Shown here piece by piece: positions 33,010-43,756 of a stretch of 64,000 nucleotides of DNA. Source of the stretch: Gonocerus acuteangulatus (taxonomy: Eukaryota > Arthropoda > Insecta > Hemiptera > Coreidae); contig OX328125.1 of the NCBI GenBank assembly GCA_946811695.1, positions 53,995,759-54,059,758 of the forward strand, given 5' to 3'. Numbering within the stretch: the first letter of the stretch is position 1; every line of letters starts with the position of its first letter. The notes beneath the pieces are model-generated. The model saw only the letters and a program-made list of their open reading frames with translations. It had not been told where the DNA came from and ran no database searches. Position numbers and translations under genes: made by a program.

Positions 33010-34558
33010 CATAAGTCTCTTTTATGTATATAACCTCAAAATAGCTGTACAATGTTTGGTTTCGTCAGTTAACAGGCGTACCAACATCCAAAAACTAAAT
33101 TTCTCAACAAATTGAAAGATGAGGACGTAAAAAGTGACATGTTAATGTATCTTGAAAACAAGAGCTAATTGGTCATTTTCGAGGTGATTTTTGAACTCAG
33201 GGGACAAAAATACATAATAATTGGGTATTTTTAAGCCCGAAACATTTTCATTCTTATTTAGTGTTACACATAATTCTTTATGAACTTTTTCGTTTGTCAG
33301 AATCAGGTTTTTGTTACATATAAAATCTGCCCCCTTATATAGGTAAAATAGTACTATAACATTTGCAGTACGATATTTTTCTTGGGACCTTTGTGATGTG
33401 GAATTGAAACGGTTCTAAAGAAATGTTCGATGTGACCATTGCTGGCGGATAAATAAGTGCTTACAACATCGAAAGGTTTGGTTTTGTTGCATTGAAAGGT
33501 TCTCTGCGTATTGTTTTCCTCTGTTTTATTTATTCTTGTTTAGGCTGTAAAATGAGCCTGTGAGTAAAACGAGATATGTCAAATTAGGAACAATACTTCC
33601 TAAACTTCAAATGTAACCAAAATCGTAAATACTTGGGACCTCGGTAAAATTGCTGTCAGCTCACCTTTATTTATGGAGTGCAATGAACCCTACTTGCCTC
33701 GGACAGGTAAAAGATCTGTCTCAATTGTCCATCCAGCAAGGGAATAAGGCAATTCAAAATAGTAATATTTTTCGCAAGTTTTAAGGGAAAAAATGCAATT
33801 AAAATAACATCAACTAATTAAAAACTAAGGCAAGTTGAGAAAAAAAAAATAACAATATCTCATGGCATTCCGCTCGGAAAGATCTTTTTCTAATAACGAA
33901 ATATTGTTTCTAATTTTATTATCCTGTTTTATTGCCAAATACTACAATAAATAAAAAAAAATACAAGTAATAAAAAAAACTAAGGGTAACAGACAAAAAG
34001 AACCCTTCAAATAAGATAATCCAACTACTTCAAAGTTTTAAGGACTTATTTCTCAAAATGTGACAGTAGAATCTAAAATTTTCTCAGAACATTTTTTGTC
34101 GAGAATTTAGTAAACTTTCAAACGGCCACCTTCCACTTACTTAGCTTTCCTAACCGTTTTCGAGATATGAATAAAAATATTCGAATATCCCAAAACTTTC
34201 CATGTCTATAAATAAAATATTTTATTCTAATTTTTCCTTAACCCCAAACGAAATAAAATTTAAACATCTTTGTTTATATAAATTTTAAACATGTAGAAAA
34301 TATTTTAACTTAATCCGATGATTCTAAGTACTCTCACCAAAAACTTTATTCAACAAATATTTTTCCATTTTCCCCCAAAACGGTTAAAGCTATCGCCTAG
34401 CTAATAAAATGTTTTCCTTGGCCAAGAAGCCTATAAAACGAGTTCTTGCAAGCATATGATGTAAGCGTAACGATTGTTTTCGCGCGAATTTCGCCCCAAG
34501 AACCATGTTCCGGTGGGCGAATTCTGCTGGTTAACGAACATGATCTTTCAAATATATA
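33010..34558. other. No gene recognised
   Basis: AT-rich. GGGCGAATTCTGCTGGTTAA with CGAACATGATC at 34516-34546 resembles 52937-52967; function unknown. Confidence 0.4.
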
Positions 34559-35169
34559 TGTTTACGATTGTGGTCACTCTACCATTTTTTATATGGTTTA
34601 GAGTAGACCACTGGTGGTGAAGGACTGCAGAGATTTGTACATAGGTTAAATTTAAAATCAGGATTTATTTTGGAAAATATAATTAATTAGATGGGGGTGT
34701 AAAGCCAAAAGCAGGAACATATTTATTGTTATTGGGTTAGTTAAATTTTGAACATGGGAATGATGAGCTGCTGCTGAGGGTTGAACTGTTGAATGGTTTT
34801 GCTGGATCTTCATAAATGATAAATTAAGAGAGGTACCTGGTGTCTTGACGATTATGTGTTTAAGCATGATGTATAAGCCCTGTAATGTGCTGCATTTTCT
34901 TGTTCCTCCAATCCTGGTGGGCTGGCCAACACCATTTCCTGCTCCCTTCGCTCGGCCTGGGTGGCTTAGATGTTTACTCCTCCATCATTGGTGTGTAAAA
35001 CTTGGGGAGAGAAAAAAAAGATGCTCCACACTTTGTCTGCTTGGTGACTATATCTTCCCAACTTGTCTTTGCGTGCCGTTCGTACTGCCGCGGGCAAATA
35101 GTTCCCGGGCACACCGCTAGGTGGCAGCACCTCACGGGGTATGTTTCGTTGAGCGGCTTTCCGCGAACA
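34559..35169 (-). repeat. BEL/Pao 3' LTR
   Basis: 611 bp, beginning TGTTCGCGGAAAGCCGCTCA on the minus strand and ending in CGTAAACA. It is apparently identical to 40278-40888. It carries a CTCF-like CCGCTAGGTGGCAGCA at about 35113-35128. Frames within the LTR on either strand are duplicated in both copies and are not genes. Confidence 0.93.
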
Positions 35170-35474
35170 AACCGCCCACCTAAATTAGTTTAAGCTAATT
35201 TACAATTCAAAAGAAAAATACAAAATAATACAATGGTACATGCAAGTTTGTTGATAAATAGTTCAACCTACAAATACAGTTTCACAGAGGTGAGAAAAGT
35301 ATGTAAACAAAAATACAATAATGAGAATAAAAACTTCTAATATGTGGCATTAAATAGGTGTACCAAATACAAATTGAAACTGCTTCCAAAAGAAAAATGT
35401 TTAAAATAAGGACAAAGTAAACAAATTCCATAATGAAAAAGAATAACAAAAACAAAAGAGCCAAACTTGGACAT

Positions 35475-35690
35475 TCAACTAGCTGAAGGATCTTCCGTTT
35501 CAGCGTGAAATAAAGGAACAAGGGACGTAACTGCCCTAGTTAAAGTCTTACCGGTGGGGGTTAGGACATCCACAACGCGAATGATTCCGTCGCGACCAGG
35601 GTAGATGAATGTGACTCGTCCTACGGGCCGTTGTCCTAGAAGTGGTCTTCTTTCCACAAGGATCACGAGGTCTCCCGATTTGATGATGGG
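35475..35690 (-). pseudogene. BEL/Pao integrase C-terminal remnant
   Basis: This frame reads GDLVILVERRPLLGQRPVGR, then IYPGRDGIIRVVDVLTPTG and a short tail to the stop at 35475. It is the small C-terminal domain that follows the integrase core in BEL/Pao Pol (the GR-x-x-x-x-x-PG-x-DG-x-x-RV-x-x-V-x-T pattern). It lies one frame away from the long Gag-Pol frame because the deletion that removed the integrase core did not preserve phase. Expression as part of Pol is therefore lost. Confidence 0.85.
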
Positions 35691-38600
35691 TTGAAATCTT
35701 CCTGGGTGAATTCTTCAATCTGCCGCCCACCCTGAGGATCCCCTGTTCATCGAAGAAAGGTGAAATGTGGACATAATCTGTCCCCTTTTTCATCGAGGCA
35801 TCCTTGTGCAACTGTTGTGGCATTGATGTGAACTTTAAAGGAGATACTTTGGTTTTGCCTTTGACAAACGAGACCTTGACTTCGCCATCTGAGCTCATGG
35901 AGTGCAAGTATAAAGCAGCGCTGTATCCCTTGGATGATGCATCACAGAAGCCAACTAAGCGGCGAACAGCTAGGGGTATGTATGTGATGTATTGTGGAAT
36001 CGAGATAGAAGACAGGACTAGCCAATCGGTTGTAAGTTCCATCCAGGCGACTTCGAGATCGTGTGGGAGTTCTTCGTCCCAGTCGGTCTTCGCTTTCCAG
36101 ACCTCTTGGAGCAATGACTTGGCGATGAAGACTACAGGAGCAAGCAGTCCAAGTGGGTCAAAGATACGCGATATTGACGACAGCATGTGCCGTTTAGTGA
36201 CCGGACAAGGATGAGGGGGTTTGACCGAATAGGAAAAGGAATCATTTGATGAACGCCAAAGTAGACCTAATATTTTGGTGGAGTCGTCGATTCTGATGGC
36301 TACAGATTCGCTATGTAGTTCTTTGGCAGGAAGAAGCATTGGTTCGGTCGAAGCCCACTTGCTGAGGGTAAATCCGCCTTTTGCGAATAAACCGCATAAC
36401 TGGTTTTGAAGTAGAAGAGCTTCTTCTAGGGTGTCAGCTCCGCTGCACAGGTCGTCAACGTAGCAGTTCTCTAAAACGCGACTTGCGGCTAAGGGAAATT
36501 CTGACCCATGGATTTCTACAAGTCGCCTTACGGTTCGAAGTGCTTGATATGCGCTTGACTTAAGCCCATATGTTACGGTATTGAGCTCCATTACCTGAAT
36601 TGCCTTGTTGGGTGAATCGCGCCACAGGATGTGCTGGAATTTTCTGTCTTCTTCGTGAACAACAACTTGGCGATACATCTTAACCATGTCCGCACATAGA
36701 GGAATGGCATAGAGGCGAAAACGGATCAGAACGTTGCACAAATCTTCTTGTAGCTTGGGTCCCGATAGGAGTGCGTCATTGAGACTGCAACCTGATGACG
36801 AAGGGCATGACGCATCGAAAACTACCCTCAGCTTCATGTCGCCGTGGGGGCCCTCCTGCCAAACGCCATGGTGAGGGATGAGATACGAGGACTTAGTTGT
36901 TGCGGGAGACATGTGTCCGAGGTCCCTGTATTCCTGCATGAATTCGGAATATTTATGAAAAAACGCGGGATCCTTTCGGAATCTAGTTTCCAGAGCGTAG
37001 AAACGGCGGTATGCAATATCTCTGTTGTCGCCGATCGGGACGCCTTCCTTGAAGGGCAGTCTCACTATAAATCGTCCCTCGTCATCTCGAGAAAGTGTCT
37101 TCGAGTAAAATTCCTCGCAATAGGCATCTTCGGGGTCGGTTCGGTCAACAGGTTTGGGCTCTTCAATCTCCCAAAACAACTTCATGTCATCCTCAATTGA
37201 ATGATGCCTTTCGATAAAGAATGAGTGATGAGAAGTAGAGGGGTGATCATTCAATGTGCCGGCGACAACGAGTCCGAATTTGGTGGGCAACAATGACAAA
37301 CCATCGATGTCAGAGGGTTTAGATGCGCCGGAAATAATTTGATGGAAGACATCTCCTCCTAACAGTATGTCGATGGGTTTAGACTCTCCAAATTGGTGAT
37401 CGGCCAAGGGTAAATCCATAAGCTTGCTGGAAAGTGATGTTGGTAGGCTGATACTGGGCAAATCAGATGTAATGTGATCGATGACCAACGGTGTCACCTT
37501 TAACTCTGTGTCTCCAGCGAGCGGGCGTAAAACGCAGTGTGTGGATCCTTTCACTAGGTGCGCTGGTAGGGTTGATCCTGCGAGGCTTGTGATGGACACT
37601 TTGGAAGGGCAAATCTTAGCACCTATCTTCTTTGCGAGAGAGGAAGTCATGAAGGTATTTTGACTGCCCGAGTCGAGGAGAGCATGTGCGGTGTGGAAAT
37701 CACCTCTTGAACCTCTAATCAAAGTGCGCACGGTTCCGAGGAGTACGGTGCTCCTTGAGCATGCTTTCTGGGCTGAGCCAAAACCGATGAAGGACTTGTC
37801 TTGAGTGTCTGCAACTGGAGATTGTCTTTTGTCATGAGCTGGTTCCTCATCCTTGGTGACTCCACGATCATCTCGATGGATCAGTGAGTGGTGTTTACTC
37901 CTGCAGTAGATGCAGCGAAATTTGGAACGGCAGTTTCCAACTCTGTGCCCTTTTTTTAAACAGTTGAAACACACCTTCCAAGAGCGTATTATCGACGCCC
38001 GTTGCTCTACAGGAAGTTTCTTAAATCTTTCGCACTTCGCACAGGTGTGGGCGCCTTGGCAGAAAAGACATTGAACGGGCTTAGGACTAGTTTCTCGGGA
38101 CTTGTAACTTTGAGAGTCCGAGGAATCGCTGCTGGTGTGAAATGAAACCGCTTTGTACCGCGAGGAGTTTCTGTTGGGGCAGCTAACACGAGAGTTCGAT
38201 GAGGACCTACTACTTGAGCTTCCTGATACATCCTGTGACATCTTGAGGGCGAGTTTCCTTTGGCGAATGAACCCAATTACATCTTCAGTCTTTGGAAGGT
38301 CTTTGCTGGACTCTCGAAATAATTCGAATTGTTTCCTCGTTTCAGCGTCAAGAGCGCGCAGGGCTAATGTGGACATTATGAATTCGCAAGGATTCTCGAG
38401 TTTGAGAGCGTTAAAGGCCTCGATACTATCAGCAACGCCTGTAAGAAACCTATCATATTTCTGCTGTTCCGATTTGGCAGAGGTAACTTCACAATCCACG
38501 ATGCGATGTACTAGAAGACGAGCTAATACTCGAGGGTTGTCATAGGTCTTTGTTACCTTCTCCCAAGCTTGATCGTAGGACTCATCCGCGATGGTGAAAT

Positions 38601-39195
38601 TGGAAACTAATGACGCGGATTCTCCTTTGAGAGCTGCTATCAGATAATGAAATTTCTCAATTTTGCTGAGAGATTTGCGATCGTGTATCATGGAGCGGAA
38701 CGTGTCTCTGAAGTGGGTCCATTGTAGGAGGTCGCCTGAGAATGTGGGAATTGGGATCTTATCGAGCTCGGGACCGCGGGAGGTCATTATTGGCATTTCT
38801 GTTTTCTCGGCTTTCCTGAAAGAGTCGCGATCCATGAGGGAGAGTAGAATGGCTTTAGCAGCGATAATTTCAGACCGTAGCTTGCTGTATACCGCATCCC
38901 AATCTTTATTAGGGAAAATATCGCTTTCTCCCAAAAGCAGATGTAGTGAGTCGCGTTTGTCCCATGTGCAGCAGAATTCCTCCCACTCTTCCTTCGCGAC
39001 GAGATATCTCGCCTCGAAGCTACGTATGTCGTCATCTGCGATATCGTTCAATGTAATGTCGCCGATTCCAATGATGTTGCGCTTTAAAAGGCGCATTTTG
39101 CGTTCAAGTGCGTTGGCTTGATTAAGATAATCAGTGGATTTCGTCGCTTGACGCCTTTGAGCGTCTTGATCTTCAGGCATATTTAAAACAAACAC
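35548..39195 (-). CDS. BEL/Pao Gag-protease-reverse transcriptase polyprotein, truncated
   Basis: 1215 codons open. The likely start is the second methionine (MPEDQDAQ). Residues about 130-320 are the Gag region (IPIPTFSGDLLQWTHFRDTF is typical of BEL/Pao). Three zinc knuckles lie at about 376-440 (CFNCLKKGHRVGNC is the central one). The aspartic protease motif LLDSGSQNTFM is near 506-517. RT is at about 720-1000 with the first catalytic aspartate in LCADMVKMY (836) and YVDDL at 912-916. RNase H starts at about 1078 (LVGFCDASSKGYSAALYLH) but breaks off near 1126, joining the integrase zinc region (ISPFFDEQGILRVGGRLKN). From about 1168 the text is out of frame. RT and protease residues look intact, but RNase H and integrase activity are absent. 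Confidence 0.92.
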   Translation of the reverse strand: MFVLNMPEDQDAQRRQATKSTDYLNQANALERKMRLLKRNIIGIGDITLNDIADDDIRSFEARYLVAKEEWEEFCCTWDKRDSLHLLLGESDIFPNKDWDAVYSKLRSEIIAAKAILLSLMDRDSFRKAEKTEMPIMTSRGPELDKIPIPTFSGDLLQWTHFRDTFRSMIHDRKSLSKIEKFHYLIAALKGESASLVSNFTIADESYDQAWEKVTKTYDNPRVLARLLVHRIVDCEVTSAKSEQQKYDRFLTGVADSIEAFNALKLENPCEFIMSTLALRALDAETRKQFELFRESSKDLPKTEDVIGFIRQRKLALKMSQDVSGSSSSRSSSNSRVSCPNRNSSRYKAVSFHTSSDSSDSQSYKSRETSPKPVQCLFCQGAHTCAKCERFKKLPVEQRASIIRSWKVCFNCLKKGHRVGNCRSKFRCIYCRSKHHSLIHRDDRGVTKDEEPAHDKRQSPVADTQDKSFIGFGSAQKACSRSTVLLGTVRTLIRGSRGDFHTAHALLDSGSQNTFMTSSLAKKIGAKICPSKVSITSLAGSTLPAHLVKGSTHCVLRPLAGDTELKVTPLVIDHITSDLPSISLPTSLSSKLMDLPLADHQFGESKPIDILLGGDVFHQIISGASKPSDIDGLSLLPTKFGLVVAGTLNDHPSTSHHSFFIERHHSIEDDMKLFWEIEEPKPVDRTDPEDAYCEEFYSKTLSRDDEGRFIVRLPFKEGVPIGDNRDIAYRRFYALETRFRKDPAFFHKYSEFMQEYRDLGHMSPATTKSSYLIPHHGVWQEGPHGDMKLRVVFDASCPSSSGCSLNDALLSGPKLQEDLCNVLIRFRLYAIPLCADMVKMYRQVVVHEEDRKFQHILWRDSPNKAIQVMELNTVTYGLKSSAYQALRTVRRLVEIHGSEFPLAASRVLENCYVDDLCSGADTLEEALLLQNQLCGLFAKGGFTLSKWASTEPMLLPAKELHSESVAIRIDDSTKILGLLWRSSNDSFSYSVKPPHPCPVTKRHMLSSISRIFDPLGLLAPVVFIAKSLLQEVWKAKTDWDEELPHDLEVAWMELTTDWLVLSSISIPQYITYIPLAVRRLVGFCDASSKGYSAALYLHSMSSDGEVKVSFVKGKTKVSPLKFTSMPQQLHKDASMKKGTDYVHISPFFDEQGILRVGGRLKNSPRKISTHHQIGRPRDPCGKKTTSRTTARRTSHIHLPWSRRNHSRCGCPNPHR

Positions 39196-40208
39196 AAAGC
39201 AGCCAACCAGATCGAGCAGGAGCGGAGCAAGGAGTTAGCCAAACAAATAAAAGAATGAGAACAATAGAGCAAAAGGAAGAAGCAAGGATATAAATAGAGA
39301 TAGAAAATGTTCAGGTACCAATAAGAACAACAAAATAAATAAAACTTGAGAAGAGAACGGACTGAGCAGACGAAACATTAAAGTAAGATGATTGGATTAC
39401 ATTAGTACAACAGGCTAAGCTTAAGTCAATAAAAACCATTAAAATAATCAAAAGCAATTTAAAACACATCATACATAAGGTGACTGTCACGAAAAGAAAC
39501 CAAGGAGAGTGTGACGTCACGAGAGCGGGGCCACTGTAACTTTACTTGGCAACTACTACCTCTATGGACTGAGTCTAGGTGGAGAAACAGCTAGCTGAGC
39601 GAAGCCTCCCTAGTTTGAGAAAACCATGAGGATCAGTCACAGTGGAAGAAGAATTGTGTTTTAAATAGGTGTTTATGTGTGGAATAACAAATGAATTGAC
39701 TTTATGTGAAATAATAATAATACCTGTGTGATACATATCTAGAAAATAAAGATATAAATGATATTTATGAGAATCTTATTGTCTACCCAGATCATTAATA
39801 AATGATTGAAGAACATATTGTGATTCAATTAAAAATATAAAGAATAAAATCTATAAGGTAATTGAGAGATGAACATGAGACAATAATATGAATAATTTAA
39901 TAATATAATTGAATGCAAGTTCTCATGTTGGGCTAATGTCAATTACTTGAGTTAAATATGTCTTCAAACATTTATAGAAATTATTTAAACATTAAAATAG
40001 TCTAAGCAACACATTTGAAAAATGATCAAGTCTGATTTGGATCATGAAGTGAATTTTTAAACTGATTAGTTCATGATAATTAATACAAAATGGTATAGAC
40101 TTGATGTGATTTGAAAATAATAATATTTGATAGCAATTAATTCACAAATCCATATCAATATATTTTTTATTGCCTGAATATAAGACTATTTTTACCAAAA
40201 TTATGTAA
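39196..40208 (-). other. BEL/Pao 5' leader
   Basis: About 1 kb of non-coding DNA between the primer-binding region and the polyprotein start. It would carry any packaging signal; no specific motif is recognised. Confidence 0.6.
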
Positions 40209-40290
40209 CTGATACAGATCTCTGCCCGGAGGACCATGTTTATGATTTACTGGTACAGATCTCTGCCCGGAGGACCATGTTTACGATTGT
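40209..40290 (-). promoter_or_regulatory. Duplicated primer-binding region at the LTR edge
   Basis: A 41-bp direct duplication (40209-40249 and 40250-40290) spans the last 13 bp of the 5' LTR and the sequence after it. The minus strand directly after the LTR reads TGGTCCTCCGGGCAGAG, beginning TGG as expected for pairing to a tRNA CCA end; the same follows the second copy. The primer tRNA is not identified. Confidence 0.7.
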
Positions 40291-40888
40291 GGTCACTCTA
40301 CCATTTTTTATATGGTTTAGAGTAGACCACTGGTGGTGAAGGACTGCAGAGATTTGTACATAGGTTAAATTTAAAATCAGGATTTATTTTGGAAAATATA
40401 ATTAATTAGATGGGGGTGTAAAGCCAAAAGCAGGAACATATTTATTGTTATTGGGTTAGTTAAATTTTGAACATGGGAATGATGAGCTGCTGCTGAGGGT
40501 TGAACTGTTGAATGGTTTTGCTGGATCTTCATAAATGATAAATTAAGAGAGGTACCTGGTGTCTTGACGATTATGTGTTTAAGCATGATGTATAAGCCCT
40601 GTAATGTGCTGCATTTTCTTGTTCCTCCAATCCTGGTGGGCTGGCCAACACCATTTCCTGCTCCCTTCGCTCGGCCTGGGTGGCTTAGATGTTTACTCCT
40701 CCATCATTGGTGTGTAAAACTTGGGGAGAGAAAAAAAAGATGCTCCACACTTTGTCTGCTTGGTGACTATATCTTCCCAACTTGTCTTTGCGTGCCGTTC
40801 GTACTGCCGCGGGCAAATAGTTCCCGGGCACACCGCTAGGTGGCAGCACCTCACGGGGTATGTTTCGTTGAGCGGCTTTCCGCGAACA
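40278..40888 (-). repeat. BEL/Pao 5' LTR
   Basis: Second 611-bp LTR, apparently identical to 34559-35169 (see there). The transcription start and promoter should lie here, but no TATA box stands out. Confidence 0.93.
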
Positions 40889-40984
40889 ATATATAATATA
40901 ATATCTTTCAAATATTATATATATAAACATATATAATATTCTCTAGAAAAAGAGCAGATCATATAGCCCACCTAACATTACATC

Positions 40985-42445
40985 AGACAATCATTGACAA
41001 AACTGACTTTCTTAGGAATGACACTAGACAAAAAACTAACATGGTTACCCCACCTGAAAGGACTTACCAAATGCAAGAAGTCATTGAATTTGTTAAGAAT
41101 CCTTAGTAATACAAAATGGGGTGCTGACAAATGCACCATGCTTACATTCTATCGATCTTACACCAGGCCTCTTCTGGATTATGGATGTATAGCATATTCA
41201 TCTGCCAGTCCTACAGCCTTAAGACTACTCGACACTATACACAACACAGGACTCAGGCTTGTCACTGGAGCCTTCAGGACCAGTCCTGCAGATAGCCTTT
41301 GCGCCTTGGCAGGAGAACCCCCACTGCAGTACAGACGTGCAATGTTGTGCCCTTCATTTTTTATAAAGTCAAAAGGACTTGGAAAGCCCTGTGTCCAGGG
41401 CTTTCCCCCTTAAGTCCAGGGGTAACTTTGAATTTATTAAAATATACATTTTAATAAATTCAAAGCATTAAATTCTAAACGAAAACCATTTATTGTGAGA
41501 TCATTAGAAGATTGAAAGAAATCAATTTTAAGGGAATGTACAATTCTTCAAAACAAATTCACAGACACACCACCATGGAAATTAAAGAACTTAAGGATTG
41601 ACCTGACTCTAACGAAATACAAAAAGACAGAACCGACTTCCACACTATTTTACAAAAATACTATCAACGTCATAATGTGACAAAACCCGAGGACATTATA
41701 CACTTATACTGACGGATCCAAGACTGACTCTGGAACAGGGGCAGCCGCCATTGTGAATGACAACATTTATCAAATTAAATTACTTGAATTGACGACTATA
41801 TATATTGCCGAACTCTACGGAATACTTTTAGCACTGCCTAACGTTCATGAAGCAGAAACTGGCACGATTACCGTTTGTACTGACCCCTTAAGTTCCTTAA
41901 TGTCCTTACAGTACACATCCTATTCTCCAAAGCATATTTTCACAAATGAACATTCTACAAAGTAAAAAGAAACATATTACTCTCCTATGGCTACTTGGAC
42001 ACGAAGACATAAAAATGAGTTTAGCCGTGGACATACAGGCAAAACTAGCTACAAACCGACCTGTACCAGACGTAAAAACCGTGACTACAAGCAAAACCAT
42101 ACAAACTACCACACTGTATGAATGGGAAGAAAATTGGTTGAAGAGTGAATGTAAATTAAGAGAAATTAAGAACACGACCAAAGCCTGGGTAACAGAATTA
42201 TTTACTCGACAAGACGAAGTAATTATATACAGACTACGGATAGGCCACACCCGACTTACCCACTCATACTTACTGGACAGAAAAGAAAAAACAACTTGTA
42301 GACTATGCAACAGAACATTAATGTAAAACACATCCTGACGGACTGTAGACAATGCAGCAACATAACGATTCCTCACGACTTACATGACTTACTGACAGAA
42401 GGTAGTCCGTACATTCAAACACTTCTAACACATTTAAAATGTACA
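40985..42445 (+). pseudogene. LINE RT C-terminus / RNase H, disrupted
   Basis: 40994-41413 encodes the RT thumb region (KLTFLGMTLDKKLTWLPHLK, NTKWGADKCTML, LLDYGCIAY, GAFRTSPADSL). After frame breaks the RNase H domain follows at about 41700-41930 (YTDGSKTDSGTGAA, then CTDPLSSLMSLQ where the catalytic TDS has become TDP). 41946-42326 has LLGHEDIKMSLAVDIQAKLA and RIGHTRLTHSYLL, leading into the C-x2-C...H-x-L-x-x-C zinc motif split by another frame change. It is about 60-70% similar by eye to the copy at 49433-51482. Clearly inactive. Confidence 0.85.
41383..41465. repeat. Two perfect snap-back hairpins inside LINE 1
   Basis: GAAAGCCCTG and CAGGGCTTTC flank TGTC (41383-41406). CTTTGAATTTATTAAAAT and its reverse complement flank ATAC (41426-41465). 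Both interrupt the coding sequence relative to related LINEs. Confidence 0.75.
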
Positions 42446-42689
42446 CACATTTACTCGAAAGTATAACTATATTTCATTTTTAATGGAAATATTTTATTCT
42501 ATTTTATTTTTATTGTATATAATAATTTTTTTTATTTATTTGTTTTTAAATAATTTTTGTTACCTTCGTTAATTTTATAACCAACTGACTATCACTCGAC
42601 TACCAACTGACTGACCTTGATTCTGCTGTGAGGACATCGCCTTTGTTGCGAAACTCAGCATCAATAAATAAATAAAAATAAATATGCAC

Positions 42690-43185
42690 ACACTCACACA
42701 TTAATAAACGATTTGAGGCACTAGTCTGGTATCTTTGAGAGCGTAATGTGATTTATGGATTTTTCTACCGATGAAACAAAAACCATAAATCAAAAATAAA
42801 TAAATACAATGATAAATACATAAAAATCAATCTAATGGACCCAAAATATTTAGGTAAAATATTTCAGTATCAATATTTAAATGTTAGAAACTGTATAAAG
42901 ATAAAATGGCCTGAGAAGGTGACATTTCAAATCAAAAGAAAAGGTTACCATATGATGCATAAGGGTAGGTCAGTAGTAGCACCCTGAGGGGTGGAGGAGA
43001 CCCTTTGAACTCACCGCTTCTAGGGTACTCGTCAGAGTAAGGGGTAGTTAGCTCATAGGCTCATCCAGTTAGGATAATTAACTCGGATTCCACGGCTACC
43101 AGCCTACTCTTAAATTCGTGTCTGGCCTTTGGACTTTAATGGGCCACTCCACTTGCTCCACATATTTCACTTTTATTTTATTTTT

Positions 43186-43186
<1 letters not shown>
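42690..43186. other. No gene recognised
   Basis: AT-rich, with a moderately GC-rich block at 42960-43170 of unknown origin. Confidence 0.4.

Positions 43187-43187
<1 letters not shown>

Positions 43188-43249
<62 letters not shown>
43188..43249. repeat. (TA)n microsatellite
   Basis: About 30 TA units; overlapping YIYIY frames on both strands are artefacts. Confidence 0.95.
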
Positions 43250-43251
<2 letters not shown>

Positions 43252-43756
43252 CCTAATCCTGAAAATGTCAACAAATACGGTTTTAATCATGTTAATCATC
43301 ACAACATATGTGATCACAAATTAAGCTTAACGTAAAATTTCGGCTACTCAAACAAAAAGCATCTAAAGTCAGCTCATAAAGAGATTTTCTTCGAACTTGA
43401 CAAATTATTCATGCTACTAAAGCATTGTCTGTGATCTGAAACTACAAAGGATTAAAAAGACTCAAGAATCAGAAAAAATCACTCAGTTCAAGCTATCGCG
43501 GAGTTCAAGATTCACCGTTCAATATAAAACCTGGCGAATCACAGTAAGATTCCTATTGAATCCTTCCTGCTTCTTGTTCTAAACATCTATCTGTTTAATC
43601 ATTAACCTACTAGTAATTCATAAATAAATTAAATAACATTTACTAGAAACATAATGAATATTTCTGGAGAATCTATGGTCCCCGATCTCAGGGATTGTCC
43701 CATGAACTATCCACCAACACGAACTAAGTGGAGTAAGAAGTTTTTAATAATGAACC

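Larger units (their letters stand above)
34559..40888 (-). mobile_element. BEL/Pao LTR retrotransposon, recent, internally deleted
   Basis: The element is 6330 bp between TG...CA-bounded LTRs, with a 5-bp ATATA duplication on both sides (34554-34558 and 40889-40893). Order on the minus strand is 5' LTR (40278-40888), primer-binding region, about 1 kb leader, Gag-protease-RT frame, remnant of the integrase C terminus, a purine-rich AGGTGGGCGG before the 3' LTR, and the 3' LTR (34559-35169). The LTR copies show no difference that I can find and no indel (constant offset of 5719 bp), so insertion is recent. RNase H and integrase are mostly deleted, so it depends on other copies to integrate. Confidence 0.93.
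40945..42684 (+). mobile_element. LINE 1 of cluster: 5'-truncated I/Jockey-group copy
   Basis: Starts within the RT domain, includes RNase H and the C-terminal zinc region, and ends in an (ATAAA)n-type tail after a GGACATCGCCTTTGTTGCG terminus like that at 51860-51890. It lies directly right of the BEL insertion in TA-rich DNA. Confidence 0.85.

Noticed and set aside
34658..35193. Short frames on both strands, duplicated at 40377-40936
   Set aside because: They are read from the LTR sequence, present identically in both LTRs, and have no protein features.
35804..39121. Plus-strand frames of 60-152 codons opposite the BEL polyprotein
   Set aside because: Antisense shadows of a long conserved coding frame.
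41906..42376. 156-codon minus-strand frame
   Set aside because: Antisense of LINE RNase H and zinc region, which is clearly coding in origin on the plus strand.
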